A stretch of 64,000 nucleotides of DNA from Xiphydria camelus (GCA_963678675.1 OY783197.1:21743934-21807933); one strand, 5' to 3'; counted from the first letter of the stretch, positions 36,876 through 49,104 are shown. Notes: generated by a model from the sequence alone, not told the origin. Numbers and translations: made by a program.

Positions 36876-37937
36876 TAAAGAATGATTATGCAACTACGAG
36901 AGAAAGAACTTTTACGGTCCGCCTTGCGTGATCAATCAGATAAGGACTCGACACCGCGACCTACCCCACGGTTCGGTGCCTAACCACTTTGTTCAACCTG
37001 TTCACCCCTCTTTACGATTAACGATATACACTCGGTGGATTAACCCCCGAGTGTATAAGTATGAAAATGTAATCTCGTCACGCGATTGCACCATGAAGAG
37101 TGGTGATTTACCGTACAGTTTGCAATATTACTTCTTTCGATGAATTGTTTTATTGTTTTTTTTGTATTCATTTATTCATTTAATTACTCATTTGAAATTC
37201 GGTCGCGAACGATATATCGCCAAACGAATGTTATAGAAGAAAGTCCATTGGAGTATTCCAGTCAATTTCCTACACGCGTATAGGGGACATCCTCGCCCCA
37301 CGAGGAAAACACTTTTATTCGAATTCGGGGCTAAAGCCACCACTGCCCGCATATGGCTTGTCCTTGCGGTCGTCGGAATAAGCTCGGACCTTCCCCACCG
37401 AGAGGCTTTCCCCCCCCCCCCCCGAATCTCCTCCCTCTCTCTGTCTCCCTTTGCCTTTTTTTAGCGAAATTCAACGAGTTCCGCGTACAAAGGTCGGATT
37501 CGCAGGGACTGTCGACGGTTGATATTCCAGGAAGTGAAAATCTCGTCCCGGATTCGCGTCGAAGGCCGGGTCGCGGCTGGGGGATGAGCCTGGACCGGAC
37601 ATTTCCGGGTATGCCGTATTCGTTTACGCGGAAGTCCGTGCGGTCAATGGATTGTCAATCTTGACCGACGGGTCGGGTTGACGGCTCGCAAACAACGCGT
37701 CCTCCCCTCTTTTTCATCCGAATTTCCCGCGGGAACGTTATAGCGGCCTGTCGAGATAAGCGCGACGTTATAAATACTGTATGCTTAGCGGTTGAAGAAT
37801 TTTGAGATTCTCGAAATTTTTTGGGAAGTTTACGGTTTATCTAGAAGAGCTAGGAAAGGAAATGAGATAAATTGAGAAGAATTGTATGACACTACTTACT
37901 GAGAATCATTTTATAGGTTGTAGGGCAATGCTAGTAC

Positions 37938-38260
37938 ACGGAGAAAAAGGATTAGTAATTTTTACAGTGAATCCCAGTAACAAGGCTTCTCGAGGTGAAA
38001 CATTGAATTTTTTAATAGACGTAGCATATACTATTTACAATTCATCGCAGTATAAACCAGTAAACTCCCGACACGTATAGACGAGAGTTTGGTAAATTTT
38101 ACCGTATAAACCGATGTTTATACTATTACGAACTGTAAAAAGTACGTGTTGTGGTCTATTAAAAACATCACTGTTTCTCCTCGAAGAGCCTTGTTACTGG
38201 GATAACTGTAAAAATGTATGGGTTATCCAATGACTTTTTACCAATCCTTTTTCACCATAT
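37938..38260. repeat. MITE family A, complete copy in repeat G
   Basis: Left CACGGAGAAAAAGGATTAGT, right ACCAATCCTTTTTCACCATA. Both subterminal regions carry the AGTAACAAGG/CCTTGTTACTGG block. G copy 2 reads GCTAGTAGTTTATT uninterrupted, showing insertion at TA with TA duplicated. Confidence 0.85.
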
Positions 38261-38434
38261 AGTTTATTAATAGAAGAATACGTTTCTACTTGCCTTAGCA
38301 ATATTTATATCTATTTTACCAAAAATGAGAGCTATTTCAACTATACGTATAGTCATTTCAGCAATGCGTATTGCTCTTGTCACATTTGGCATTGCTATAT
38401 ATTGCCTATATTATCCAGTTAACCTGCCACTTAA

Positions 38435-38650
38435 GCTAAGAACGCACGGAGAGCTATACTATAATATATTTTATTACAAAAATATCGCTCGACATTATAT
38501 AATGATTGAGATAAAATGTACTGAACTATAATATATAACTTGTATATCCGAGCGATATATTTTTGCATGCCCTATAACGCTGGCTTGAGCGATATTTCAC
38601 CAGGAAGCTATAATATATATTATAGTATAGCTCTCCGTGCGTTCCTAGCT
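38435..38650. mobile_element. TTAA-flanked palindromic element in repeat G
   Basis: Left GCTAAGAACGCACGGAGAGC, right GCTCTCCGTGCGTTCCTAGC, TTAA at 38431-38434 and 38651-38654. G copy 2 has CACTTAGCCTTAAAG uninterrupted, supporting insertion at a TTAA-like site. Confidence 0.75.
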
Positions 38651-40562
38651 TTAACCTTAAAGTATAGCTATTAGAGCTATACTAATTACTGTACGACCTA
38701 AACATTTCCTTCTGTTCCATTACCATAACATTATTCATACATTTAATTTTGATCTAAACATAATTCGTAAGCACACATTTTTTTTGAAAATTCTAATCGA
38801 CTCAAAGGATACATGTGGTATCAAATATTTTCATTTCCAGGCACACCTCTTTTTCTCCACTAGAAATCAGCTCCGGAAAACGTCCGAACAAAACCCACGC
38901 GAACGATATTGCCGAGCAACGAAAATACGCATTCGCGTGTGTACATATAGTTAAAGTACGCGGTATATCCGGGCTAACTTTACCATCCCTAGCCTCCCCT
39001 ACCCCTTCTCTCTAATTCGCTCACGTCGACTCTTCGTCCTGCCGCTATCCCGGGTCCTGCATCCTGCAGCTGCAGCTTGCAGCGCGTTGCTCCGGTCGAG
39101 GAGGGGCGAGGCGGAAAGGCGGGTTACGAGGCCGTGGCCCATTTTCACGCAGTGACGTCAAGCCGGATTCGCGTCACCGGATATGCTTTTAAGCGCGTTA
39201 CGTTTTAGCGCAAAGCTCTGAGGGTAGCAAGCGGGGAGACGCCGCATATGGCGGATGCAGGCTTCCTGGATCGGCGAAATTCTCGAGATGCTGTCGACTA
39301 TATCATTAACGAATTATTTTTTATACGCCTTGAAATATAGCGATATATCGTCATTTTCAACGTCGATTTATGAATGCGATTAAGACTACAGCAAATTTTA
39401 CTGTTTCATCCTGTAGCACTAAGATTTGGGCTTATTTTCAAGAATTTGCAATACTATTTACAACTGTACCAAATACTAGTTTAATTAGATATAATATCTG
39501 CTTGCACATGAATCGTTTCCCCAGGAAAAAAATACACAATACATGTTTAAAATACAATAAAATTTACTGGTATCAGTCTTTCCGTGTAGTAGCTACCTAC
39601 CCCGAACTCTTCGACACTTGTTCCAAAACGCCCGAATTTAGAAGTAGGTCATCGGTGATGCTATTACGCGCGTAAGAGCCTCCGACCTCCCTTCGCTTCT
39701 CACTCGCTACCTACACAATCTCGTGGTACGAGCCATATTCCGACTTCCGCGGGTGTCGATTCGACCACCCTCTCCCCCCATCCTATCTACGCAGAGACGG
39801 GTTGCAGACACCTTCGACGAATTATATAGCCCGGGCTAAACGCTTTATCTCAATTAAACTTGATTACTAATTTCGGAGAGTAGTTACGGCAGAGTGGCCC
39901 CTCTTCACGGTCGGCGAGGCGATAACCCAAATACATCCCAGCGTCGTCCAGCGTACGACGACCGTACCGCGGGTGGTGGGTCCGAGGGAGGAAGAGCGAA
40001 AGAAAGAGCGAGTGCGGTAAAGGCGCGGTTGGGACATCGATTAATCCGGATTAAGTGTAACCAGGGGGGTGGCGAAGGAAGGGACGGAAATGGACGCGTC
40101 CACCGTGAAGTATTTATTCGCGGCAGCGCGCGCAATAAGCGAAACACTCGCGAATCTGGAGCAAGGAAGAGGATCGAGTAACGAGTCTAAATTGGATATA
40201 TCAGTCGCACGTGCTAGCACGCGCGCGTCGAGACTATTTACGTAAAAAAAAAACCTCGGTCGATGCGCCTATACCGCGCGCGCGAGATAGAGTGGGAAAC
40301 CGGAGCTGATAATTAACGAGATTAATCGAAACCGTGAGCTGGCGTGTAGTCCGTATCCACACTGTAAACGAGATTTTACAGCGTATATATAGCGGGACTC
40401 GCGCGCGCGGGCGTACTCGAGCGGAAAAGTTATATGGTTTGTGTAGATATAGTCCATATGCGGATTTGGTCCTATATGGATTATATATGATTTCTACATA
40501 AACCACGTACAGACTAAATGTATATGGATATTATTTGAATCTTTTACATTTTTGTGTAATTC

Positions 40563-40727
40563 ATATCGATACCTTACTTAAAAAACCTCGTAAGTACAAT
40601 TTTTGACAAAAATACCATTTATTCATAGCTTACTGCGTTAAGGTTTAAAATCTGAACACAGTAAGCTATAAATGGTATTTTTGTCAAAAATTGTACTTAC
40701 GATGTTTTCAAAGTAAGGTATCGATAT
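40563..40727. repeat. Palindromic MITE, 165 bases
   Basis: ATATCGATACCTTACTTAAA and TTCAAAGTAAGGTATCGATA are at opposite ends, with TTGACAAAAATACCATTTAT and its inverse inside. Arms are about 65 bases and the loop about 30. Confidence 0.85.
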
Positions 40728-41450
40728 AATCCTTTTATTATCGTTAACGTTACGCCAACCAAAAATTATTAATTTCATGAGAAAGAAACTCTAAACCAAG
40801 CTACAATTTTTATAAATGTTCATAATTAAAAATACATATTGATTGCGTCATGTTTCAAATATCGTTTTATTGTGGAACATCATTTCATCTATCATGACTG
40901 TTTCATTATCCGAATTTTCGCTAATCCCAATTAGTCCCGGTCTCAATTAATTCGGATAATTCGATAATCCCACTGTAGAGCTTTTCCACGTGGGACAGGC
41001 AACCCGTGCAACACCGTAGTGCGCGCGTCAGTCACGCAACAGGGGAACCGCCGGTGTCTCTCGCACCTTTTCTCCTGCATCTCTCGAGTTCGAGAGAGAG
41101 GGCTCGAATCTCTCTCTCTCGCTCTCTTCCCGATGCTCATCCAAACTCAGCCATCCATCGAACGAGAAATTAATCTCGCCAATCGTTGCGTTTGGTAACC
41201 GCAACGATTCGATTCCTCTTCCTCGCACCAATATACGCACCAGGCATCGTAAAATTATCGTACACGCGGAGCTACGACGCGGGGAAGCTGGGCTCCTGTT
41301 CCCGGATCGATGGGAGGAACCCCTACATATACAGGAGAATTCAATCGACAACCTTCGTCACCGCGGTATACTCGGCTTTATCGAAGTCGATCGTGCCGTA
41401 ATTGGACGGGAAAAATTCCCTAGGGACCGCGCCGACACGCGGGAACCGTG

Positions 41451-41453
<3 letters not shown>

Positions 41454-41509
<56 letters not shown>
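41454..41509. repeat. (GA)n microsatellite
   Basis: About 28 uninterrupted GA units. Confidence 0.95.
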
Positions 41510-41512
<3 letters not shown>

Positions 41513-41614
41513 GCGATATTAGATCTTTGAAAATTCGATATTAGCGGGAATTGAAACTAGAACTTATGTAGCGTCGTTCACGCGTACCTATATCGTACTA
41601 TTGTACGATTTGTA

Positions 41615-41774
41615 CTCTCTTAATCTGAGAGAGTAAAAATAACTAAGAATCAGTGTGTAGGCATTGAAATCCAGAGAATATAAGGTTACTGTAATTTCAG
41701 TAACCTTCTATTCACTGGATTTCAGTGGCGTTTCATTGATTTTTAGTGATTTTCACTGATTTAAATTAAGAGAA
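41615..41774. repeat. MITE family J copy
   Basis: CTCTCTTAATCTGAGAG at the left, ATTTAAATTAAGAGAA at the right, flanked by TA. The centre is GGTTACTGTAATTTCAGTAA then CC, with ATTGAAATCCAG/CTGGATTTCAGT arms. Confidence 0.75.
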
Positions 41775-43170
41775 TACCTGTACGAACTTTCAAATTTGTG
41801 ACTCGTTAATGAAAGTACGGAAAAAGCGAGAACTTCTCTAGTTTCTACGCCACGACGGGCTCCTGAAGATTGTCCAGGCGCCGACGAGGGGGAGACTCGT
41901 CTCGCTAAAATCCGATTCGACGCTACATCGGCGGTTGGTCAAGTCGGAGAGCCGAGCCGAGTCCGGTCCGAAGGACGACACGGCATTTCCATTACGGATA
42001 GGAGCGCGCCGTACCGCCCGGTTGTTTCGCGTAGAGAGAGAGCTGCGATCTCTCTCTCACCGCAGAAATAATTCCCTCTGGAATATTACGCCCCGTTCGA
42101 ATACCTAGACCGACCATCCGGTGGAATCGAACGGAAACTCGCTCCAGGCGCTTTGCTCGGCTGGCGCGATCTGGGTTTAACGAGGTTCTTTCGAATTCTT
42201 CTTTAAGAACTCGCGAGACTATAGCAACTCTCATCGCGTTCCTCGATGGAATTTCTATTATGATCCATATCGTCGTCTTGATGACGAGGTCTTGTGCTAC
42301 AGATTTCCTTAAAGCTACATTATAAGGGAGCGTGCACAAAGTGCGTAAGGTATTTTCGATTAATTTTTAACCCCCGTTTTTTTAAATGTAAAAAAAGACA
42401 AAATTCTTGACAACCCCCCTACTTTTCTTTTTTATTACCTAAGATTACATTTTTGCCAGATTTAAGCGTTTGTAAATTATAGCAATTTATTAAGCAAGGA
42501 AATAAATAGGTAGTATAACCGATACAGCTAATGGCACTTTAAGCAGACGAAATTGTACGATCATCGGCATATCTTTATCTCCCTCCATCCAATAGTCATC
42601 ATCGAAGAGTGCCAATCACTATCAGGTTTTCGACAATTGTATCCATTACTCTTTTTGAAGTGTATTCAACTCGCCGATTCATTCATAAAAAGGACCTGTC
42701 ACATAAGACCCTTTCCGACATTTTCATTGGCAAATATTTACGAAAGGTGGAGCCACTTTTTCGTGAATTTTATTAGCCGAATTCGCTATCTCGAATCTGG
42801 AATGTTGAAAGCATGAGCGAGTGATGTTTGTCAATCGTCAAAATGTAGAAATTCATGTGATTGAGTAATGACAAGTAAACATTGTTGGTACTTCATATAA
42901 AAATTGAATATTATTATCTTACGTAAGATTTGAATGATACCTCCCCCACCCTTGTAAGACTTCGTAAGAAATTATTTGACCTCGTCCTCCCTCTAAAATC
43001 CTTACGTAATTTGTGCACGCTCCCCATAACAACTATCGTCCCTTCTTGTACACGTTATGCGAGAATCTTACGTCGGACAACGTTCCTTATCGAAAGATTC
43101 TCGCAAAGGAACACCGGTTCGACCGATCCTCTGAGAAAGAGAGAGTGAGCGAGAGAGAAAGAGAGAGGTG

Positions 43171-43217
43171 GAGAGAGAGAGAGAGAGAGAGAGAGATTGA
43201 TTGATTGATTGATTGAT
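43171..43217. repeat. (GA)n followed by (ATTG)n at the LINE 3' boundary
   Basis: A GA run up to about 43195 passes directly into five ATTG/TTGA units. The tetranucleotide part is read as the 3' tail of the LINE (ATCA repeats on the element's strand). Confidence 0.7.
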
Positions 43218-44985
43218 GAAATGTTTATTGTTCAAATAGAACAAATCATAATGCCCTGAAATCAGGGCAAGCGTATAGTATACAATTTTAAAACAACGTA
43301 AGCAAATATAATAGACTTTAAGCGGGTATTTAGAAAGTATAAGCGCAATAAAATAGTAATAGTGTAAGCATAATGAAGAGCGTTCTCTCTCATTTAAAGT
43401 TAACAATCGTAAACACGCAGATAAACAAAACAGTTAAGTAAAATCAATTAAACAATACCAAAATCAAACTGCAGCAGCGCAGGGGTATAAAGCATAACGA
43501 GTAATAATAATATAAGCGAGTATGTAAAAAATAGCGTGGGCGTAGTGCAAGCATAGTAACAGAATAAAAGTGTAAGTATAATAACAAGTAATAATGTACA
43601 TAATATAATGATATAAACACGTTGGTAAACAAAAACATTTAAGTAAAATCAATTAAACAAAATAAGTAGGAAGAAGTCAAATCAACAAGCAGTATCTCAA
43701 GGTGAAGACATAGAATATTGACAATTAACTTAAATATTGCCTATCGATAATTAACTACGGTTTCTATCCGCATCCAGTAGCCACTGTTGAGCTTTACTCT
43801 TAAAGGAGCCGAGTGAGGGAGCCTCGAGAACTTCCCTAGGGAAGGCATTCCACACGTAGGGGGCAGCAACGGCAAAGGAAGCTTTGTAAGAGTCGGTCCG
43901 ATGAGGAGGAGTAGTTAGTGTAAGGGCATGTGTAGAACGGCTGGTAGCTCGTGTGGTGTAGTAAAAGAGCAAATCGGCTAAGAATTCAGGTTGCCTCGTG
44001 TTGAGAACCTTGTAAGTGAGAATTGCCAGGTGTAGTTTGCGCCGATTTTCAACTGACAGCCAGCCAAGCTTGATTCTGTAGGAGCTGATTGAGGTATCGC
44101 GTGGCAGTCCAAAGATGTAGCGAATACCACGGTTTACGAGTCGTTGTAGCTTGAGGTCAAGGGTGGCTCCACAGCCATTAAGAACAATTGAGCAGTATTC
44201 TAAATGAGGTAAAATCAGAGAGTTAATCAAAGTTTTCCGTAGGTCTGTATTGGTATATGGCCTCATTTGTTGCAGTTGGTAGAAGGCTCGGTTGACTTTG
44301 GAGGTGACATGTTGAACGTGCTCTTTGAAAGTGAGTTTGGAGTCGATGATAATACCGAGGTTTTTGACAGAGTCAACAAAGGGTATACGCTCAGAGTTGC
44401 AACCTAATGGTGGAAGATCCGAGGATTTAAGCGAGTTAATGAATCGCTTATTTCCAAGAATAATCGCTTTGGTTTTGTTGATGTTGAGGTTCAGCGAGTT
44501 GACACTAGCCCATCGTTTAATTCTGTCGATGTCCTCGTTGAGACTCACGATACAACTGTCAATCTCTTCAGGGGGACAGCTCCGATAGATTTGTAGATCA
44601 TCCGCGTAAATTAGCCTCTTTGCATTTTTGATGACTGACCCAATGTCATTAATGAAGATAGAAAAAAGCAGCGGACCTAGAACTGAGCCCTGCGGAACTC
44701 CAGTGTTGGTGGCCTGCCAGCCAGTGAGAGTGCCATCAGATTTTTTAATTGCCTGCCATCGTCCCTCCAGATACGACGCGAACCATCGGACAGTGTCGTC
44801 AGCAAAGCCCAGACGCTTAAGTTTGAGTAATAGCAAACCATGCGAGACTGTGTCGAAGGCCTTGGAAAAGTCGAACAGTACCAGTACCATGACTTGCCTC
44901 TTGTCCATACTGTGTCTGATGTCGTTGACAAGTTTAACCAAGGCCGTTTGGGTGCTATGACCAGCGCGGAAACCACACTGGAAGA
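43197..44985 (-). mobile_element. 5'-truncated non-LTR retrotransposon (CR1/jockey-like)
   Basis: The minus-strand element consists of a reverse-transcriptase coding region and about 550 bases of 3' untranslated sequence. The 3' end carries a short hairpin (GCCCTGA/TCAGGGC arms at 43252-43267), an AATAAA signal, and a terminal ATCA-type tetranucleotide repeat. This gives a well-defined 3' end next to a (GA)n run. The 5' end breaks off inside the reverse transcriptase at another (GA)n run near 44984-45003, the usual 5' truncation of LINE insertions. The endonuclease and any ORF1 are missing, so this copy cannot be autonomous. Confidence 0.85.
43751..44980 (-). CDS. Reverse transcriptase fragment of a non-LTR retrotransposon
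   Basis: The enzyme would copy element RNA at a nicked genomic target. The frame is open for about 409 codons and begins without a real start: the apparent initiation at 44941 is TTG, and the frame continues upstream through QCGFRAGHSTQTAL (44980-44939), the finger motif at the beginning of many LINE reverse transcriptases. Counting from 44941, FDFSKAFDTV is at residues 23-32, GVPQGSVLGP at 81-90 and the catalytic YADD at 112-115. A thumb region follows with LGIIIDSKLTF and LILPHLEYCS. The C-terminus (YKASFAVAAPYVWNAFPREV...SFKSKAQQWLL) matches the usual tail of CR1/jockey-type ORF2. No stop or frameshift interrupts it, so the copy is young or was sampled early. Clade placement within CR1/jockey is tentative. 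Confidence 0.9.
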   Translation of the reverse strand, partial: QCGFRAGHSTQTALVKLVNDIRHSMDKRQVMVLVLFDFSKAFDTVSHGLLLLKLKRLGFADDTVRWFASYLEGRWQAIKKSDGTLTGWQATNTGVPQGSVLGPLLFSIFINDIGSVIKNAKRLIYADDLQIYRSCPPEEIDSCIVSLNEDIDRIKRWASVNSLNLNINKTKAIILGNKRFINSLKSSDLPPLGCNSERIPFVDSVKNLGIIIDSKLTFKEHVQHVTSKVNRAFYQLQQMRPYTNTDLRKTLINSLILPHLEYCSIVLNGCGATLDLKLQRLVNRGIRYIFGLPRDTSISSYRIKLGWLSVENRRKLHLAILTYKVLNTRQPEFLADLLFYYTTRATSRSTHALTLTTPPHRTDSYKASFAVAAPYVWNAFPREVLEAPSLGSFKSKAQQWLLDADRNRS

Positions 44986-45003
44986 GAGAGAGAGAGAGAG
45001 AGG
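44984..45003. repeat. (GA)n at the LINE 5' break
   Basis: GA run marking the point where the reverse-transcriptase frame stops resembling its family. Confidence 0.7.
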
Positions 45004-45860
45004 AAGAGAGATAGGGAGAGAGAGACTGTCTCTCCCATTGCGCGTAATTGGATTATTAGCTTCCATATCAGCGGGCTATATTTGGTCGGACGTTGTTGTC
45101 GGGAGAAGGGGGGGGGGGGACGAAGGGCGTCGCGGCGCCTAGCGTCTCTTCACCCCCGGTCGATCGATCGGCAACGCTACACCTCGTTCTCTCCTTTCCC
45201 CCCTTCCCCCGATCCCCTCCGCCGTCCACCGCGACACCCCTGTCTCTTGCAATTACTTCGCAGCGCGGAGACAACCCCCGCGCGCGCGTCCGAGGAGTAG
45301 AAAGAGACGTTGCAGGCCGCGCCAGGGACGCGCGCGTGCATCGGGCCACGCGTCGCGCGCCTCGCCGTATACGACGAAGCCCTCTCCGCGTCGATCGACG
45401 CCGGTCGCCGGCGCTGTCGTGGATGTGCCAATACGGCGCGGTACCGCCGCGGGGGCGAGGCGATGAGCGGTAAATCGACGTTCGTCTCGATATCGAACTT
45501 TTCGCGTGGGCGCAATTCTCGAAACTCGCCCGTTTCGCGTCGGCGTCCCGCGACCCACCCCCGTCGGGCGTTTCGCCGTGTCAGAACGGCGAGCCCCCCT
45601 CGGCGAACGCGCGCAGGAGAGACGATAATTAATTAACTCGTCCGCTCACAGTCGCCCGTCGCTGACACCGGTATAGCGTCGAGAAAACGCGACGCTCCTC
45701 GTTATCGTCGTGGGGGTACATACATAGGCATATATCTATGATGGCGAGATTGTGTCGAGGGGAAAATTCGCTCCTTTTGGTACGGCGGAGATGTTAATAC
45801 ACTTTTCGGGAGAGAAACGCCAAAGTCGAACTCGCGACAATAGCAACCGTAATAACTCGC
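45004..45860. other. CpG-rich block, no gene assigned
   Basis: Very high CG content, with open frames in several registers on both strands. No domain or consistent splice structure was seen. Confidence 0.35.
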
Positions 45861-46487
45861 AAGTAGCACAAGATGGCGATTTTCAAAAATTTGTCTGAAT
45901 GTAACGAGAAGACAGTTTTTTAATAGTTAATAAATGTAATTTCAAATGTGACGGTTACCGAATCCAATTTTAATAATCAATTAATAAATTTGTTGTCAAT
46001 ACTTGATGAAAATCCATTTTCGACCTGTAAAAGATTCTTCTGAATGCTTTCCAAATTATTTCACGGCAAAAAAGTTATTAGAAATTAACTGAGAACTTTT
46101 CACGAACTTTTTTTCATTACTGTCAATCGCAATAATGTTGACAAAGGGCCTTCAAATGTATCTTAAAGGTATCTTAAAAATATCCAAAATATGAGCTATA
46201 TCTTCCAGACAAATATTACACATTTTGTACTTCATTCACTCGGGGAAAAAAAAATAGTCGTGGTAACTATTTCGAACTCAACCTGTCCAGTTCCGTAATC
46301 AGCACCAGTTTTACATAGTTATCGCAACAATTATTTTGCTCCGGTAACTAAAAATAGTTACAATTATATAAACTGGTGTTAATTATTATACCAAACTTAA
46401 GCAGTTAAGTCCAAAATCGTTGCCACAACCGCATTTATTTCTTTGAGAATTCCGATAACTATTTGAAAATCGCCATCATGTGCTACT
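45861..46487. repeat. TIR element with internal E-like and CACTCGG-type pieces
   Basis: Terminal repeats AAGTAGCACAAGATGGCGAT at 45861 and the inverse (ATCGCCATCATGTGCTACTT) ending at 46487. Inside, ACGAGAAGACAGTTTTTTAA (45902) resembles family E ends, and CACTCGGGGAAAAAAAAATA (46237) resembles another MITE end. Confidence 0.6.
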
Positions 46488-46550
46488 TAGAAAAAAGCCG
46501 ACTTGATTGGGGTAATCATGTTGGCTTCTTCCTAAGTAGCACACACGATG
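46474..46550. repeat. Imperfect 77-base foldback
   Basis: CATCATGTGCTACTTAG..GCCGAC..TGATT pairs with AATCA..GTTGGC..CCTAAGTAGCAC..GATG across a loop of about five bases. Its left arm overlaps the right terminal repeat of the preceding element. Confidence 0.65.
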
Positions 46551-46554
46551 CCGA

Positions 46555-46646
46555 TTAATTGTTTCTTCCTCGCGCTCGTTGAATATCGAACGGTGGACGC
46601 GACGAAAATGCCGCGTGTAGAACGAGCGCGAGGAAGAAACAATTAA
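46555..46646. repeat. Perfect 26-base inverted repeat with 40-base loop
   Basis: 46555-46580 and 46621-46646 are exact inverse copies (GTTTCTTCCTCGCGCTCGTT forms the inner 20 bases). The stem is G+C-rich, unlike the surrounding MITEs. Confidence 0.75.
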
Positions 46647-47439
46647 CTCGTCCAGCGGCCCATGTACCCATATACACAACTCCGCTTTGCCGCCGAGAGC
46701 TTACGCGCCGTAATTTCCAGCTTTTTCCTTCCGCCTCGCTTCGCACGGACGGGGCGCGCGCGGAGTCGCCTTCCCGCGCCGCGTTGCGGGACGCGAACGC
46801 GGCATTTTCATTTTGAACGCCTCGCTTGCGCTTGGAGGAAGTAGGAAACGGGGGAGGGCGGAACGCGATGAAAGAGAGGAAGGAAAGTAGTCTCGCGCGC
46901 GCGCGTTTGTACACGTATATCATTCACAGCGCCGCAATTGCGCTCGCACCCACACGTTTATTTTGCTTCGCTGAATCTTTAAATTCCGCTCGTGCGCACG
47001 AGGTGCATTTCGCGTGGATATCCCGCGTGACGCGCGGTCGCGCTAGTGGATACCAGGGTGAATTCGAAACTGCATCCGGAAAGCCGTCACATGCTGCTGC
47101 CGTTGCCGCGGCTGCGGCATGGTCGGCCGGTGCGGCGCGCGGGTGATAATAGGACGGAAATAACTCGGGCCCGTTCTCGTTCTAATTAAACTGATCGGCG
47201 TTAATTCGCTGCGATCGAGCGGTGAATTATTTCCAGTCGCTCTCTACGCATTTGGACAGCTCATACATACGTTGCCGCGTTGAGGTGACCAAAAAGGTAT
47301 TTTATTCTCGCAATTGATATCGGTATTTTATTACGATTTTCCACATCAGGGGAAAATTGGTTATATTGCATCACCGGATAAATCGTACCACCATTGCTAT
47401 TTTACGAAATAGGATTAGCAGAGTACTCTGTTTCATAGA

Positions 47440-47690
47440 AAGTCAATCGTGGTACGTTCACGGAAAGACTTGTAAATTTTACACCGTACCTATTTACAAT
47501 GATAGAGGCACACATGAGGGTTTTCGGATGTTTTTATAGCGCGGTACGGTAATTTTTCTTTTGAAAACATTAAATCGTGATACTTAGTTTTACAATTTAT
47601 TAGTTTCTAAGAAAAAATTGTTCTTTGACACAGTTGGAAAATCCGGAAACCCTCGCGTGTACCTCTCTTTTATTGTAAAGTAGATCTCGA
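47440..47690. repeat. Family K foldback repeat
   Basis: ACAATGATAGAGGCACACAT then GAGGGTTTTCGGATG, with the inverse GGAAACCCTCGCGTGTACCT then CTCTTTTATTGTAAAG. The GAGGGTTTTC..GATGTTTT..CATTAAATC block recurs at 61868-61935, and CTGGTATCAGTCTTTCCGTG at 39568 is the inverse of the left end. Confidence 0.55.
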
Positions 47691-48587
47691 AATAAATAGA
47701 AATTCCCGTTCAAATTTTCATCCCCTCTTCCACCCCTTTAAGGGATAAATTTCCAATAATTTTGAAACACGGTTTTCTTAATTTCTAACCGAAACAGCCT
47801 AAAAATAATTACCTGAAATAATTATTCTCCCATCGTCACATCCGCCCGCGTCACTCATCCCCATTTCCGCACTCGTATACACAATATTCGCTCGCGAGGA
47901 ACCGCCGACAGGATGAAACTCGGATCCCGTTTAGAGTTCCAGGAGGCCGCATTCGCGCGACTCGCCGCGAAAAATTTCCCCGCACCCGGTGCGCGGCGCG
48001 GGGAAATGCGAGAGGGGGTAGCTGAGGGGAGCGAGGGCGGTAATACGAAACGAAATGGATCTAAGATTAACCGTGCAAATTTTTTCCCGCCGAGTCCAGA
48101 TTGGACGGAAGTGGTTACGAAATTGCGGTGCCACTATATATAGGTATACATATACGCGCGCGTTACGTAGATGGTAGGCGAGGAGAGAAACGAGGGTGAG
48201 AAGACAGCGCCGGAGCAGGAATATCTATAGATTCCGTGATCGCGGACGGGGTTATTTTATTTTTACCGCGAGTATTCGCCTTTTCGCGGCTCCTCTCACT
48301 TCTTTTTCCCTTCCTTCTCGTGATTATACCGTGCAGGATGCGCGGCTCGAATTTTGACGACTAATTTATCGGCGAAATCTCGACACCGCGTTTTTTGACG
48401 AGGGTTACCAGTATACCGCTTAGAGCCTGCACGCAATAGGAAGAATAAGAATAGGAATAAGCATAAGAGAATAAGAATAAGCATCTAATGGCTCCACCAA
48501 TATTTTCTATTTGTCCATTTCCCATGGTCTTTTCGACCATGTCTTCACTACATCATTAAATCATTACCAATACAGCAGCCTAAAGAG

Positions 48588-49104
48588 CATGCTAAGAGAA
48601 ATTTTATAGATTGCATGACAGTGCTAGTAGTTTATTTATACAACAATACGTTTCTGCTTGCAATGACAATAATTATTTTCATTTTATCAAAAAATAAATA
48701 AAACATAACTATTTCAACTATACACTGAGGAAAAAAGTGGTACCTCTATTCAATTAAATCGGCGTTTACGGGTGGGGGGAATGCAGAATTATTTGCTTCA
48801 ACTAATAAATTTTGTTGTAAGTAACAAAACGCATATTCGAAGGAAACAGGCGGTGATCTATTTAAATCAATTGAGAGTCTAAGTAACTTGATCTGCATTC
48901 CCCCACCTGTAACCGCTGATTTAATTAAATCTACTGCATTGTTTTTCTCAGTGCACGCATAATCATTCAGCAATGCGCGTTGCTCTTCTCTCATTTGTGG
49001 TATCGCTATACTTACCTATACTGTCTAGTTAACCCGTCACTTAGCCTTAAAGCATAGCTATCAGAGCTATACCAATTGCCGTGCGACCTAAACATTTCTC
49101 TCAT
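48588..49104 (+). repeat. Old repeat G, copy 2, with one insertion
   Basis: Parallels copy 1: GCTAGTAGTTTATT (empty A site), AATACGTTTCTGCTTGC, TATTTCAACTA, then after the insertion CATTCAGCAATGCGCGTTGC and GTGCGACCTAAACATTTCTC. Confidence 0.75.
48723..48953. repeat. MITE inserted in repeat G copy 2
   Basis: CACTGAGGAAAAAAGTGG at the left, GTTTTTCTCAGTG at the right. Arms share GCGGTT/CGGCG..TTACAGGTGGGGGAATGCAGA with its inverse. TA at 48721-48722; CA on the right looks like a mutated TA. Confidence 0.8.

Larger units (their letters stand above)
37895..38711 (+). repeat. Old repeat G, copy 1, with two insertions
   Basis: G sequence flanks both the A element (37938-38260) and the TTAA element (38435-38650). 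It includes AATACGTTTCTACTTGCC, an intact CAACTATACGTATAGTCATT site, and GTACGACCTAAACATTTCCT at the end. Copies 2 (48588) and 3 (57441) show the uninterrupted versions. Confidence 0.75.
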
